Shown here piece after piece: positions 52,745-62,948 of a DNA stretch of 64,000 nucleotides. Source of the stretch: Alteromonas salexigens (GTDB taxonomy: Bacteria; Pseudomonadota; Gammaproteobacteria; Enterobacterales; Alteromonadaceae); NCBI RefSeq assembly GCF_025628895.1, contig NZ_JAOTJC010000007.1, forward strand, positions 248,001 to 312,000. The letters are read 5' to 3'. The notes under the pieces were generated by a model. That model made no database searches, was not told where the DNA came from, and saw only the letters and a program-made list of their open reading frames with translations. Position numbers and translations under genes: made by a program. Each line of letters begins with the position of its first letter. Position 1 is the stretch's first letter.

Positions 52745-54229
52745 GTGACGGATTATATTCTTGCCATCGATCAGGGAACGACAAGCTCAAGGGCGATTAT
52801 TTTCGGTGCGGCCGGAGATATTATTGGCGTAGCACAACGAGAGTTCCCCCAATCTTACCCTCAGGATGGCTGGGTCGAGCACGACCCGGAAGCTATCTGG
52901 AACAGCGTGACCGATACGCTACGCCAGGTATTCGACAAATGCCCCGTCACGCCCGCAGAAATTAAAACGTTAGGCATTACTAACCAGCGCGAAACCACGC
53001 TGGTGTGGAATAAGCATACCGGTGAGACAGTTTATCCTGCGATTGTATGGCAGGACCGCAGAACATCTGAAACCTGTCGCCAGTTAAGTGAGGACACTGC
53101 CCTCACTGATTACATTACCGAACGCACCGGCCTGCTACTTGACCCTTATTTCTCCGCTACCAAAATAGGCTGGATCCTCGATAATGTGGAAGGCGCGCGT
53201 GAACTTGCCGAAGCAGGCGAGCTTCTGTTTGGCACTGTAGATACTTTCCTTATCTGGCGCCTTACCAAGGGTGCATCCCATGTTACCGATGCAACCAATG
53301 CTTCCCGTACCATGCTGTTTGATATCCATTCTCAACAGTGGGACGAACGGTTACTGGATGAGTTCAATATCCCGAAAGCGATGCTTCCAGAGGTACTCGA
53401 TTGCGCCGCTGAATTTGGCGAGCTGGATGAAAGCCTGTTAGGAACGGGCATTCCCATACAGGGCGTAGCCGGTGACCAGCAGGCCGCGCTGGTGGGTCAG
53501 GCCTGTTTTGACAAAGGCATGGCAAAAAGTACCTACGGCACGGGTTGTTTCATGATCCTGAATACTGGCGACACCCCGCTGATGTCGGAAAACCGGCTGC
53601 TAACTACGGTTGGATATCGGCTGGATGGCAAAACCACTTATGCACTGGAAGGCAGTATCTTTATGGCGGGGGCCACTATTCAGTGGCTGCGCGATGGCTT
53701 GCACTTAATTGATAATGCGGAAGAAACCGAAGCCCTCGCCCAACGGTCAAGACGGGATAACGGGGTGTTTCTGGTGCCGGCATTTACCGGTCTCGGCGCG
53801 CCGTACTGGGATCCGGACGCCCGTGGCGCGATACTCGGGCTCACCCGGGATACCGGTATCAGTGAAATTGTTGCCGCAGGCTTGCAGTCAGTATGTTATC
53901 AAACCAAAGATCTGCAGAAAGCCATGGAGTGTGATGGAGCTCGTCCGGTTACCCTGCGTGTGGATGGGGGTATGGCAAAGAACGACTGGGTAATGGGGTT
54001 TCTGTCAGACATTCTCGGCGCCGAAGTTGAGCGCCCAGTGGTCACCGAAACTACCGCACTGGGGGCAGCGTATCTTGCTGGGTTACAGGCCGGCATATAC
54101 GACTCAGTGAATACGCTTTCGAAACAATGGTTGTGTGAAACCACATTCAGACCCCGGCTGACCAAAGCCCAGCGGGATCAGGCCTATGAAGGCTGGCAGG
54201 CTGCGGTCGCACGGATCCGTTGCTGCTAG
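52745..54229 (+). CDS. glpK: Glycerol kinase GlpK
   Basis: GlpK phosphorylates glycerol to sn-glycerol 3-phosphate. The 494-residue protein is of family length. The FGGY signature is represented by the N-terminal [26 protein letters not shown], the [16 protein letters not shown] block and [11 protein letters not shown]. The C-terminal [21 protein letters not shown] is intact. It starts at GTG 52745 behind GGAG. No glpF or glpD lies nearby. It ends tail to tail with the next gene, and the TAG stops share the palindrome CTAG. Confidence 0.96.
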   Translation: MTDYILAIDQGTTSSRAIIFGAAGDIIGVAQREFPQSYPQDGWVEHDPEAIWNSVTDTLRQVFDKCPVTPAEIKTLGITNQRETTLVWNKHTGETVYPAIVWQDRRTSETCRQLSEDTALTDYITERTGLLLDPYFSATKIGWILDNVEGARELAEAGELLFGTVDTFLIWRLTKGASHVTDATNASRTMLFDIHSQQWDERLLDEFNIPKAMLPEVLDCAAEFGELDESLLGTGIPIQGVAGDQQAALVGQACFDKGMAKSTYGTGCFMILNTGDTPLMSENRLLTTVGYRLDGKTTYALEGSIFMAGATIQWLRDGLHLIDNAEETEALAQRSRRDNGVFLVPAFTGLGAPYWDPDARGAILGLTRDTGISEIVAAGLQSVCYQTKDLQKAMECDGARPVTLRVDGGMAKNDWVMGFLSDILGAEVERPVVTETTALGAAYLAGLQAGIYDSVNTLSKQWLCETTFRPRLTKAQRDQAYEGWQAAVARIRCC

Positions 54230-55545
54230 TTTGCTGACAATGATAGCTGTTGTATGGCTTCCCTGGGGTCGGATTGTTGTTGCTCAACCACGATTTTAAC
54301 GTTAGCAGCCAGCTCTTCAGATACCCATTGAGCAACTAGTGTAAGGAACACGTCGCTGGCCTGCTCATCACTGGTTTCGACTCGTTCCCGAAACGCGTTC
54401 CACAATGAATAACTGTCCCTGTCACTCTTGGTGCGTAGCGCTGAATCAATCGCCTGATGGATAACCAGTCCGCACGTGTAATATAAATCGAAACGCCCTC
54501 GTTCAGCGGCCTCAGCAAGAGGAAAGTCAGTCAGACCGGTGGCGCAATGTTCTTTAAATCTGTCTGTTTTATTTGAGACGTAGAGATTCGTATCAGGATA
54601 CAAGGCTGACAACGCCAGTGCCGCTGACCACTCTGCATGGCCTTCATGCAGCCAGGACGCCTGTCTTTCCACGATATTATCGCCCTTCCCGCTGCGTTGG
54701 TATAGGTGTGCTACTTCGTGAGCAAAAAACCAGAGGGTGTCATTGAGAAACTTACTGGTAGCGACTTTTTCTTCGAGGTTATTCACATTCCAGTGCATGA
54801 AGATCTGATTCGGCAGAGTACCGCCTTGGGAGGAGTGTCCTTCAACATTGGCATAAGAAGCGAACAAGGTGGGTTTCTCGCCCTCGACTGGCCCTAACTT
54901 CTTCTCAAAATACGTCATTAACGCGGGAATATCAGCCTCTAACGCATGTTTGATTTTCTCCGGCAAGCCAGGGTCTATGACGGCTATTACATTTGGTGTT
55001 TCTATTGGCGGTTGTGCGCCTACATACACATTCATGCCGTCACCGCTGTCTATCCAGCTGGTCGAGCCTGTGTGTACCTTTCCTGCGAGGATGATATGTT
55101 CGCCCGCCGGTACCTGCATGGACACCCGCCACTGTTGGTTTTCTTCCGAGCAGGTGTCAGCACAGGCAAACAGGCGTCCGGTGTATATCAAAGTGCCACC
55201 GTCTGAATAAGGGGAAAACGGCGCGTAATCTTTTGAAAGATGCTTATAGGTGGGGGTGAGTGTGACACTTGCTTTAGTAAAGTCAGTGCCGTCTATCCTG
55301 ACCAAATACTCTTTATTATCAGCTAAAACCAGATCAAATTCAGATGATTGGGGCGTCCAGCGCGTAGTTCGTGAGTGATCAGGATTCCGTACAAAGCCCA
55401 GCCGGGACACTGGTTGTTGCGTTTGGTAGGTTACTGTCCAGTCTCCGGTGGCAGCTTTTACCACCGCAATATCCACCTTCGTATCATCTTGCGCCCAGGC
55501 GGGTGCACTCAGACCCAGTAATGAAATAAACCCAATGATCTTCAA
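54226..55545 (-). CDS. Secreted zinc-metalloprotease-like protein
   Basis: A 439-residue exported protein with a signal peptide ending AWAQ. The first 180 residues are beta-rich, with possible disulphides (FACADTC). A zinc protease motif follows at 276-280 ([10 protein letters not shown], HExxH), and about 20 residues later WLHEGHAEW provides Glu301 as a third ligand. This is the gluzincin pattern, as in M1 and M61 peptidases. It is probably a periplasmic or surface peptidase, but neither substrate nor family can be named. It is convergent with glpK. Confidence 0.65.
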   Translation of the reverse strand: MKIIGFISLLGLSAPAWAQDDTKVDIAVVKAATGDWTVTYQTQQPVSRLGFVRNPDHSRTTRWTPQSSEFDLVLADNKEYLVRIDGTDFTKASVTLTPTYKHLSKDYAPFSPYSDGGTLIYTGRLFACADTCSEENQQWRVSMQVPAGEHIILAGKVHTGSTSWIDSGDGMNVYVGAQPPIETPNVIAVIDPGLPEKIKHALEADIPALMTYFEKKLGPVEGEKPTLFASYANVEGHSSQGGTLPNQIFMHWNVNNLEEKVATSKFLNDTLWFFAHEVAHLYQRSGKGDNIVERQASWLHEGHAEWSAALALSALYPDTNLYVSNKTDRFKEHCATGLTDFPLAEAAERGRFDLYYTCGLVIHQAIDSALRTKSDRDSYSLWNAFRERVETSDEQASDVFLTLVAQWVSEELAANVKIVVEQQQSDPREAIQQLSLSAN

Positions 55546-55640
55546 CGCTGACTTCCTTTTCTTATTGTGGGGCTGTGTGAAATTAAAACTATTTTTAGCT
55601 CCAACTTTTTCTGACTACAAGGCGTTATCCACTCTAAAAA

Positions 55641-55672
55641 TATAAAAAAAGGGCTTGTGAAAACAAGCCCTT
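55641..55672 (-). terminator. Terminator of ssb
   Basis: On the minus strand AAGGGCTTGT pairs with ACAAGCCCTT around TTTC, followed by TTTTTATA. It lies about 90 bases beyond the ssb stop. Confidence 0.8.
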
Positions 55673-55759
55673 AATATAGTAAACCTACAATGTTAATTCC
55701 CTACCGGAAATCAAAAGGGCTTAATCAAAATTCATTACAGAATATATCTCAGGTAAACG

Positions 55760-56326
55760 CTAGAACGGGATATCGTCATCAAAGTCGAAATCGGGCTCTG
55801 CCATAGGAGGCTGTTTAGGCTGCTGGCTGCCGCCCTGCGGACGTCCGCCTTGCGGGTTACCTTGTGGTGCACCTTGCTGGCCACCCTGATAACCGCCTTG
55901 CTGACCGCCACCCTGATTACCGTAGCCGCCCTGGTTGCCTTGCGGGCGTTGCTGATAGCCACCGCCTTGCTGGCCGCCACCGCCGCCTTCACGACCGCCC
56001 AGCATCTGCATCTGGTCAACGATCACTTCAGTGGTGTAACGATCCTGGCCTTGCTGATCCTGCCACTTACGGGTTTGCAGCTTGCCTTCAACGTATATTT
56101 GAGAGCCTTTTTTCAGGTACTCGCCGGCAACTTCGGCCAGGCGACGGTACATCGTTAACCGATGCCACTCTGTACGCTCCTGTACCTGACCTTGCTGATC
56201 TTTCCAGCTTTCGCTGGTGGCCAGACTAAGGTTTGCGACGGCGTTGCCATTGGGCATGTATCTGACTTCAGGATCATTGCCCAGGTTGCCCACCAAAATG
56301 ACCTTGTTCACGCCTCTGCTTGCCAT
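55760..56326 (-). CDS. ssb: Single-stranded DNA-binding protein
   Basis: SSB coats single-stranded DNA in replication and repair. Residues 1-110 form the OB fold ([53 protein letters not shown]). The linker is Gly/Gln-rich, with many GGYQ repeats. The acidic tip [10 protein letters not shown], which recruits partner proteins, is intact. The 188-residue length is slightly above E. coli (178). A strong ribosome site (AGGAG) precedes the ATG. Confidence 0.97.
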   Translation of the reverse strand: MASRGVNKVILVGNLGNDPEVRYMPNGNAVANLSLATSESWKDQQGQVQERTEWHRLTMYRRLAEVAGEYLKKGSQIYVEGKLQTRKWQDQQGQDRYTTEVIVDQMQMLGGREGGGGGQQGGGYQQRPQGNQGGYGNQGGGQQGGYQGGQQGAPQGNPQGGRPQGGSQQPKQPPMAEPDFDFDDDIPF

Positions 56327-56560
56327 TGATGTCTCCTGTTATTTACTTGCGGGGCCGGTTTATATACCCGCCACCGATACTGTCATTGTGTTCGCGTACG
56401 CGAAAGCCCACAAGTATACCGCAAATTGCCGCAGCAAGATGCAGTTTTTAGAACCCCGAGCCTTTCACTTAATGAAGAGATTAACACAGAATACGCTTAC
56501 TGTGTGCTGCCTGTTAGACCAGCCGGCACCTGTGTGAGCGCGCCGGCCAGCATGCGGTGA

Positions 56561-58123
56561 TTACCACCAGGTGGTGTAGAACGCCACCAATAGCAGTACC
56601 ACCGCCAAGGATGCCATATTAAAGCCACTGGTTGTCTTAAAGTTCACTTCATTCAGTTCAATGGCATGTTCGTGTTTGCCGGCTTTTTCACTCAGCGAAA
56701 CGATGACGGCCAAACCTACACAAAGCAGGAATACCAGCCCTACCCGGTCGATAAACGGCAATGCTGGCCAGAACAACCACAGCAGTAAACTGAAGAAAAA
56801 CGAGCCCAGTGCGGCGACCAGACCGCCGTTGGCGGTAGTGCGCTTCCAGAACATCCCCAGAATAAACAGCGCACAGATACCGGGAGTAAAGAATCCGGTG
56901 AATTCCTGAATATACTGGAATGCCTGATCGAATTGGCCCAGTAACGGCTTCGCCGCCACCATGGCAATAATCAGTGATAACACGCTGACGATCCGGCCTA
57001 CTTTTACGTAGTGATGCTGGGTTTCATTGGGGCGCTTATCTTTATAGATATCCATCGTGAAGATGGTCGACACACTGTTCGTCATCGACGCCAGCGACGA
57101 CACAATCGCAGCCACCAGCGCGGCAAAGATAATGCCTTTCAGCCCAATTGGCATTAACGTCATCATTGACGGATAAGCCTGGTCGGGGCGTTGTAAGTCA
57201 GGCACCAGCAGCACCGCCGCAATACCTGGTAAAACCACAATTAGCGGCATCAACAATTTCAGGAAGGCGGCGAAAACTATCCCTTTCTGCGCTTCTGCCA
57301 CGCTCTTTGCAGCCAGCGTACGCTGAATGATGTACTGGTTGAAGCCCCAGTAAGACAGGTTCATGATCCACATCCCGCCGATGAGCACTGACAAACCGGG
57401 TAGATCCATATAATGCGGATTGTCTTCAGACAAAATCATGTCGAACTTGCCGGGTAACTGGTCAGTAAGGGTCAGGAATCCCTGCCAGGGCCCGTTACCG
57501 TCGCTGATCAGGTTAAGCGCTGTGTACGATAAAAACAGGCCGCCGAAGACCAATAGCACAACCTGAATAATGTCGGTCATCGCCACGGCTTTTAACCCAC
57601 CGTAAAGCGAATAGGCCAGAGAGAACGCGCCCAGGAAAATCATGCCATACACCATGTCTACGCCTGCAATCGTATTGATTGCCAGTGCCCCCAGCCACAG
57701 TACCGCAGTCAGGTTTACAAACACGTACACACCAAGCCAGAACACCGCCATAACTTTACGCACGCGGTGATCGTAGCGCTCCTCCAGGAACTGGGGCATG
57801 GTATAAATTTTGTGCTTCAGAAAGATGGGTAAAAAGAACTTACCGACAATAATCAGGGTAATTGCTGCCATCCACTCATATGAGGCAATAGCCAGACCTA
57901 TCTGATAGCCAGACCCTGACATACCAATAATTTGTTCAGCGGAAATATTGGCCGCTATTAATGAGGCCCCGATGGCCCACCATGGCAGACTGGAACCTGC
58001 CAGGAAGTAGTCATTGGTGTCCTTATCATGTCCCTGCTTTTCCCGCGAGACCCACCAGGCAATACCAATCAGTGCCACTACATAAATGACAAATAACGCA
58101 ATATCCAGCGTTGCAAGTTGCAT
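56561..58123 (-). CDS. Na+/galactose (sugar) symporter, SSS family
   Basis: A 520-residue transporter of the solute:sodium symporter family, near the vibrio SGLT. It shares SANISAEQ-type and GMSGSGYQIGLAIASYEWMAA blocks, the Na+-site region SLASMTNSVSTIFTMDIY and about 14 hydrophobic helices. It follows galM-galT-galK on the same strand, so galactose or a galactoside is the likely substrate. A separate leader of about 310 bases with a terminator suggests its own promoter. It acts at the inner membrane, driven by Na+. Confidence 0.88.
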   Translation of the reverse strand: MQLATLDIALFVIYVVALIGIAWWVSREKQGHDKDTNDYFLAGSSLPWWAIGASLIAANISAEQIIGMSGSGYQIGLAIASYEWMAAITLIIVGKFFLPIFLKHKIYTMPQFLEERYDHRVRKVMAVFWLGVYVFVNLTAVLWLGALAINTIAGVDMVYGMIFLGAFSLAYSLYGGLKAVAMTDIIQVVLLVFGGLFLSYTALNLISDGNGPWQGFLTLTDQLPGKFDMILSEDNPHYMDLPGLSVLIGGMWIMNLSYWGFNQYIIQRTLAAKSVAEAQKGIVFAAFLKLLMPLIVVLPGIAAVLLVPDLQRPDQAYPSMMTLMPIGLKGIIFAALVAAIVSSLASMTNSVSTIFTMDIYKDKRPNETQHHYVKVGRIVSVLSLIIAMVAAKPLLGQFDQAFQYIQEFTGFFTPGICALFILGMFWKRTTANGGLVAALGSFFFSLLLWLFWPALPFIDRVGLVFLLCVGLAVIVSLSEKAGKHEHAIELNEVNFKTTSGFNMASLAVVLLLVAFYTTWW

Positions 58124-58437
58124 AATTACATTCCAGTATTTTTGTTGTTGTGTAACCGTAGGGCATGCGGCACGTTAGCACCTTTTATATTTTTCTTATT
58201 GGCGTTACACGTGAGACGTAGACTATGAATGTAGCGGGGAACGCCCATTTACTGCAACATTTTTATCACAATTTCTGCGCACATTCATAAACGCCGCCCG
58301 TCCCTGCCAGGCGATATCATCATGGCCGGACGCCGCACATGACGGGGAGTTCGACGTACACAGTCGCTTGAAAATAAAAAAACGCTGCGCCTTATAAGGG
58401 GTCACAGCGTGAAGGGACACAACAAGTGTACAGGAAG
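58124..58437. other. Spacer between galK and the symporter gene
   Basis: It holds a galK terminator (58372-58410, listed separately) and presumably the promoter of the symporter. Nothing else is recognised. Confidence 0.5.
58372..58410 (-). terminator. Terminator after galK
   Basis: On the minus strand ACGCTG and CAGCGT enclose a partly paired loop, followed by TTTTTTTATTT. It separates galK from the symporter gene. Confidence 0.7.
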
Positions 58438-59577
58438 TCAGGCGAAAGCACCCTGAGTAGCAGTGCAATCATAAATATCAGGTTGGTAGCCGGTATTAGC
58501 ATAGTCGTGGTCCGTTACCGCCGCTTTGACATTGCCAATGAGGTGCTGGGGTACCAGCGCCACTACACAGCCCCCGAAGCCGCCGCCCGTCATGCGCACA
58601 CCACCCGCACCCTCCAATACCCCAGCTATCAACGTAACCAGATAATCAATTGGCGGCACAGTAATTTCAAAATCGTCGCGCATCGACGCGTGAGATTCAG
58701 CCATAGCCTGGCTAACGGCCATAATGTCGTTATTTGCAAGTGCCTCAAACATTAGCTGCGTACGGGCATTTTCAGTAATGATGTGCCGGGCTCGGCGCAT
58801 GACCGCGTCCGGCATCTCACTGCTATGCTTTCCAAGCATGTCCAGTGTGGCGTCCCTCAGGGAGGTCACTCCCAGCCACTCAGCGGCCTGTTCACATTGC
58901 TGGCGGCGTAAATTGTACTCACTGTCCACCAAGCCGCGCTTCACGTTAGAATTCACTATGACAATATGCAGGTTGTCTGGCAGGGTGGAATGTTTGAATG
59001 TGAGCGACCTGCAATCCAAAAGCATGGCGTGATCTTCGCGCCCCATCGCCGAAATTAGCTGATCCATAATTCCGCAAGCACAGCCCACAAAATCATTCTC
59101 TGCACGCTGTCCTAATAACGCCGCGGTGACGCCATCAATATCCAGTTCAAAAACTTCGGCAATGGCTTTTAACAGCGCAATTTCAAATGAGGCCGATGAA
59201 CTCAGTCCTGCGCCTTGTGGCACATTGCCAGTCACCACCAGGTTTATTCCCCCAGGTAGCGGATATTGCTGCTGCAGCACTTTTAGCACCCCGCGCGCAT
59301 AATTTGACCAGGGTTGTGTGCTGTCACGGACGATATTATCCAGGGCGAAAGAGTTTCGTTGCTCTTCATAATCAGCCGCAACCACACAACACTGATTATC
59401 ATTGCGCTTACCCGCCGCGACCCAGGTAACAAAATTAATTGCGGCAGGGAATACAAAACCCTGGTTGTAATCAGTATGCTCACCGATCAGATTCACCCGC
59501 CCAGGAGCATGTGCGACCACCTCTGGCGGCGTATTAAAGTGCTGCTGAAAGGTAGCCTGCAACTCACGTTTATCCAT
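58438..59577 (-). CDS. galK: Galactokinase GalK
   Basis: GalK phosphorylates galactose at C1. From ATG 59577 ([15 protein letters not shown]) it has 379 residues; the longer frame to 59679 has no similarity to GalK. The GHMP signature [22 protein letters not shown] is followed by the ATP loop [19 protein letters not shown] and by [12 protein letters not shown]. Near the C-terminus is [19 protein letters not shown]. It overlaps the galT stop by 8 bases, so the two are coupled. Confidence 0.96.
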   Translation of the reverse strand: MDKRELQATFQQHFNTPPEVVAHAPGRVNLIGEHTDYNQGFVFPAAINFVTWVAAGKRNDNQCCVVAADYEEQRNSFALDNIVRDSTQPWSNYARGVLKVLQQQYPLPGGINLVVTGNVPQGAGLSSSASFEIALLKAIAEVFELDIDGVTAALLGQRAENDFVGCACGIMDQLISAMGREDHAMLLDCRSLTFKHSTLPDNLHIVIVNSNVKRGLVDSEYNLRRQQCEQAAEWLGVTSLRDATLDMLGKHSSEMPDAVMRRARHIITENARTQLMFEALANNDIMAVSQAMAESHASMRDDFEITVPPIDYLVTLIAGVLEGAGGVRMTGGGFGGCVVALVPQHLIGNVKAAVTDHDYANTGYQPDIYDCTATQGAFA

Positions 59578-60625
59578 GATCCGGGCCCGCCTGCTTATAG
59601 TGAGTGGAGGATTGTTCGCGTAGTCTGATCGCAGCCTGCTCAGGCGTAAGATCCCGCTGCGCCTCTGCCAGCATTTCATACCCCACCATAAATTTTTTCA
59701 CGCTGGCTGATCGCAAAAGTGGAGGATAAAAGTGGGCATGCAAAGTCCATTCGGGGTGGGTGTTACCGTCAAAGGGCGCACCATGCCAGCCCATGGAATA
59801 AGGGAAAGAGGTGCTGAATAAATTATCGTAACGTACTGTTATCTGACCAATAATATCAGCGAGGCTGGTTGCCTGTGTGCTGGTCAGCTCGTCCAGCTTC
59901 GACACACTGAAGCGAGGCAGCAACAGTGTTTCAAACGGCCAGGCGGCCCAGTAGGGCACCACCACCAGCCAGTCATCGTTTTCACAGACAACCCGTTCCT
60001 GTTTGTCGGCTTCTAATGCTGCATAATCTGCCAGCAGGCTGCGACCATGCTGCTCAAAATAAGCCTGAAAACGTGTCAGTTTAGTAGCAGGCTCGGTAGG
60101 CAGATGTGTTTGCGCCCATACCTGTCCGTGGGGATGAGGATTCGAACACCCCATCATTGCCCCTTTATTTTCAAATACCTGTACCCACGCAAAACGTTGA
60201 CCCAGTTCCCGGGTTTGTTGCTGCCAACAGGCAACAACAGCTTCACGTTCACGCAAAGTCAGTTCCGGCAGAGTTTTACTGTGATCCGGTGAAAAGCAAA
60301 TGACCCGGCTGCAACCCTGTTCTGTTTGAAACTGCAATAATCCTTCGGTATTCGAGGCATGGGGGGTGTCAGGCCTGAGTGCCGCAAAGTCATTTTCAAA
60401 TACAAAGGTACCGGTATAGACAGGGTTTTTCTCCCCATTAACCCGGGTATTACCGGCACATAAATAACAGTCTGGATCATGTGTTGGTTTCTGCTCTTGC
60501 GCTGGCTCCTCAGACTGCCCCTGCCAGGGTCGTTTGGCACGGTGAGGAGACACCAATATCCAGTCTCCGGTTAACGGATTAAACCGGCGATGGGGATGAT
60601 CAGTGAGATCGACATGCGGGTTCAT
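59570..60625 (-). CDS. galT: Galactose-1-phosphate uridylyltransferase GalT
   Basis: GalT exchanges UDP between UDP-glucose and galactose-1-phosphate. The 351-residue protein has the catalytic [11 protein letters not shown] (HPH motif) and the start-domain marks [20 protein letters not shown]. It also has zinc-site cysteines ([12 protein letters not shown]) and GWHGAPF before HFYPPLLRS. It lies upstream of galK with an 8-base overlap. Confidence 0.96.
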   Translation of the reverse strand: MNPHVDLTDHPHRRFNPLTGDWILVSPHRAKRPWQGQSEEPAQEQKPTHDPDCYLCAGNTRVNGEKNPVYTGTFVFENDFAALRPDTPHASNTEGLLQFQTEQGCSRVICFSPDHSKTLPELTLREREAVVACWQQQTRELGQRFAWVQVFENKGAMMGCSNPHPHGQVWAQTHLPTEPATKLTRFQAYFEQHGRSLLADYAALEADKQERVVCENDDWLVVVPYWAAWPFETLLLPRFSVSKLDELTSTQATSLADIIGQITVRYDNLFSTSFPYSMGWHGAPFDGNTHPEWTLHAHFYPPLLRSASVKKFMVGYEMLAEAQRDLTPEQAAIRLREQSSTHYKQAGPDHG

Positions 60626-60680
60626 TGTTGCAATACCACCCTGATTGACGTGCTGTTCAGCGGTACCGAACGCAGTGGAT

Positions 60681-60690
60681 TAAACGTTTA
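60681..60690. promoter_or_regulatory. LacI/GalR-type operator-like palindrome before galT
   Basis: TAAACGTTTA, a palindrome centred on CG as expected for a LacI-family regulator, lies 56 bases upstream of the galT start, between galM and galT. No regulator gene for it is in the window. Confidence 0.35.
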
Positions 60691-60762
60691 TGCTGACTAC
60701 TGTAAGAGTTTACCGGCCAGATTCATCTTTTTGCAGGTGATTTCACTCTCTAGGACTTGCGA

Positions 60763-61773
60763 TTAGAGCTGGGTAAACCGATATCGAATATATTCACGCC
60801 GCGGTGCCCCGGGACGCAGAATACAGTCTGGAAACTCAGGTTGATTGGGGCTATCAGGAAAGTACTGGGGTTCAAGACAAATTGCCCCCATCCCTTCGTC
60901 TGCGACGATATTACCGGAATAAACCTGGAGACCCGGAAAACTGGTACTCAGCGACATATGAATCCCGGTATCCGGTGCATATAAGCTGGCGGCCGGTTCA
61001 TCAGTGTTATTCAAGGCAAAGTTATGATCATATCCACCCACTTGGTCGAACAGCTGGCAGCCTGACACCAGATTGTTTGCTATGCGCGTTGGCATACGGA
61101 AATCAAAGGGCGTATCAGCGACCGGCAGCAGCGCGCCAGTAGGCAGTAAACTGGCATCAGCGTCAGTAACCCCGTCGGCATTTACATGAAGTTGCTGCCC
61201 GTGCACGCCGCGCTGATTACCTAACGTAAAGTAGGCATGCTGAGTCATACTGAACGGGGTGGCCGCGGTGGTTTCGGCGTACAGAGACAGCGACAGGGTG
61301 TTGTCAGAATGGAGCCTGTAACAGGCGACGACCGTCACCTTACCGGGAAACCCACCATCCCCCGCAGGGCTTTCCAGACTTAGCTCAACCCCCACAGCAT
61401 TGTCTTCTGTCACCTTTTTCGCCGACCATAGCTGCTGATTGAAGCCTTTAAAGCCGCCATGTAAGTGATGCGGGCCGCCATTTACATCCACCTGATAGGT
61501 TTGACCATCCAGCGTGAAGTGCCCTTCTCCTATACGATTCGCGTAACGCCCCACCAACGCGCCCTGATAGCTGCTGTCTGCCAGATATTCGTCCAGCGTA
61601 GCGAAGCCATTCACACACTGGTGTGGGTTACCCTGATTGTCAGGCACCTGCAATGTACGAATGATCCCGCCGTAGGTGAGTATTTCAGCCGTCATGCCGG
61701 CATCATTTTCCAGTTTATAGCTGAAAACGGATTGGTCGTTAACGCTACCAAAGGGGATTTCAGAGACGTGCAT
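60763..61773 (-). CDS. galM: Aldose 1-epimerase GalM
   Basis: GalM interconverts the anomers of galactose for GalK. The 336-residue protein has the active-site features of the family: NRIGEGHFTLDGQTYQ, GGPHHLHGGFKGFN with a catalytic His, TQHAYFTLGNQ with the second His, and a Glu in ICLEPQYFPDSPNQPEFP. It is the first of the gal genes and starts about 35 bases after a likely promoter. Confidence 0.94.
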   Translation of the reverse strand: MHVSEIPFGSVNDQSVFSYKLENDAGMTAEILTYGGIIRTLQVPDNQGNPHQCVNGFATLDEYLADSSYQGALVGRYANRIGEGHFTLDGQTYQVDVNGGPHHLHGGFKGFNQQLWSAKKVTEDNAVGVELSLESPAGDGGFPGKVTVVACYRLHSDNTLSLSLYAETTAATPFSMTQHAYFTLGNQRGVHGQQLHVNADGVTDADASLLPTGALLPVADTPFDFRMPTRIANNLVSGCQLFDQVGGYDHNFALNNTDEPAASLYAPDTGIHMSLSTSFPGLQVYSGNIVADEGMGAICLEPQYFPDSPNQPEFPDCILRPGAPRREYIRYRFTQL

Positions 61774-61807
61774 AGAAGTTTACTCGGTTCGCTGTTTGGC
61801 TAATCAG

Positions 61808-61835
61808 GGTATAGGTTTTCTATAGCCGAATACAA
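61808..61835 (-). promoter_or_regulatory. Likely promoter of galM
   Basis: On the minus strand TTGTAT (61835-61830), 16 bases and TATACC (61813-61808), about 35 bases before the galM start. Read by eye. Confidence 0.4.
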
Positions 61836-61988
61836 CACGTCACGCGCTCTTTTCTCGCCCAGTGTCATTCCTTAGGGGGAAACTCGTTCACAACTTTATT
61901 CACACTTTATACACAGGCGGGCTGACTTCAGACTGTAGGCTATTTGATCACTTCTAGCCTTGATGAGACGGGCGGGTTGTTAAGTCTG

Positions 61989-62846
61989 TCACAGCGACGC
62001 GACAAATTCACGATACCGTTTAAGCGTGCCAGGCTGCTTCATGGTGGTACCATGATCTGCCTCAGGCACCACGTACATCGCCTTGTTTTCACTGGGCGAC
62101 AGGCGATAGAGCTGCTCGGTAAACTGCACCGGTGTGGTGCGGTCTTTTTCCCCTACCAGCATAAACAAAGGCCCGTGATATTGTTCCAGCAATACGCCGT
62201 TATCAATCCCGACTAACTCAGGATGCAGATTCACCCGGGTGAACAGCTTGGACCACATTGGAATCAAGTTATCCACCAGTTCCGGCACACCATTAATTGC
62301 GCCCTCCAGCACCAGCCCGTCGACTTCCCGCTCAGTAGCGACGTAGGATGCGATAAGACTTCCCATGGAAAGTCCATGCACCAGGGTCGGCAATTCCTGC
62401 GGAAATACTTCGCTGGCGTAATCAAACACCTGCAGGGCATCTTTTTTGAGATTTTCTATCACAATTTTCTCCGCCCGCTCACTGGCGCCCATGCCCTGGT
62501 AGTCTATCCACATAATGTTGGCGGGCAGTTTGCCCAGCTTATGCAAATACCCATTGGCTTTACTGATCGCCATGCCATTGCCGCCGAAAAAGACGATATT
62601 AACTACCGGCTCCGGGTAAGTTACTGCCACACCGGTTAGTGTAAGTCCTTGGGCGTTGGTCATTTCTACGGTGGTGATCCCCACCGAAATTTCATCTTTC
62701 GTGGCGGCGCTATGCAGCCCTGTGGTATCTAACGGTGTGGGTTGTTCAGCCTGGTGAACAAACGAGCGCGGACTGACATCAATGGCGCATCCACTAGCCA
62801 GCCATACAGAAGTGAAGACAACCAGAAAAATAGGTAGTGTGTGCAT
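61989..62846 (-). CDS. Lipoprotein alpha/beta hydrolase
   Basis: A 285-residue predicted lipoprotein hydrolase. From ATG 62846 (MHTLPIFLVVFTSVWLASGC) the lipobox is ASGC. Nucleophile Ser lies in HGLSMGSLIASYV (G-x-S-x-G), the acid probably in MLVGEKDRTTPVQF, and the catalytic His in PEADHGTT. The overall layout resembles serine-aminopeptidase-like S33 hydrolases. The substrate is unknown. It lies downstream of the MFS transporter gene on the same strand and is not obviously part of the gal operon. Confidence 0.75.
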   Translation of the reverse strand: MHTLPIFLVVFTSVWLASGCAIDVSPRSFVHQAEQPTPLDTTGLHSAATKDEISVGITTVEMTNAQGLTLTGVAVTYPEPVVNIVFFGGNGMAISKANGYLHKLGKLPANIMWIDYQGMGASERAEKIVIENLKKDALQVFDYASEVFPQELPTLVHGLSMGSLIASYVATEREVDGLVLEGAINGVPELVDNLIPMWSKLFTRVNLHPELVGIDNGVLLEQYHGPLFMLVGEKDRTTPVQFTEQLYRLSPSENKAMYVVPEADHGTTMKQPGTLKRYREFVASL

Positions 62847-62948
62847 AGGCGACTTCCTTGTGTGAGTCACCTAATTAAACAGGATTGCTTAAAAAATAAC
62901 AACTTGCTGTGAGCCAGCTGGCTTGTGCAAGCGAGCCGGGAGCCACTA

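Noticed and set aside
55836-55996. Tandem repeat in the ssb 3' half as a mobile or regulatory repeat
   Set aside because: It is the coding sequence of the Gly/Gln-rich SSB linker, common in this family.
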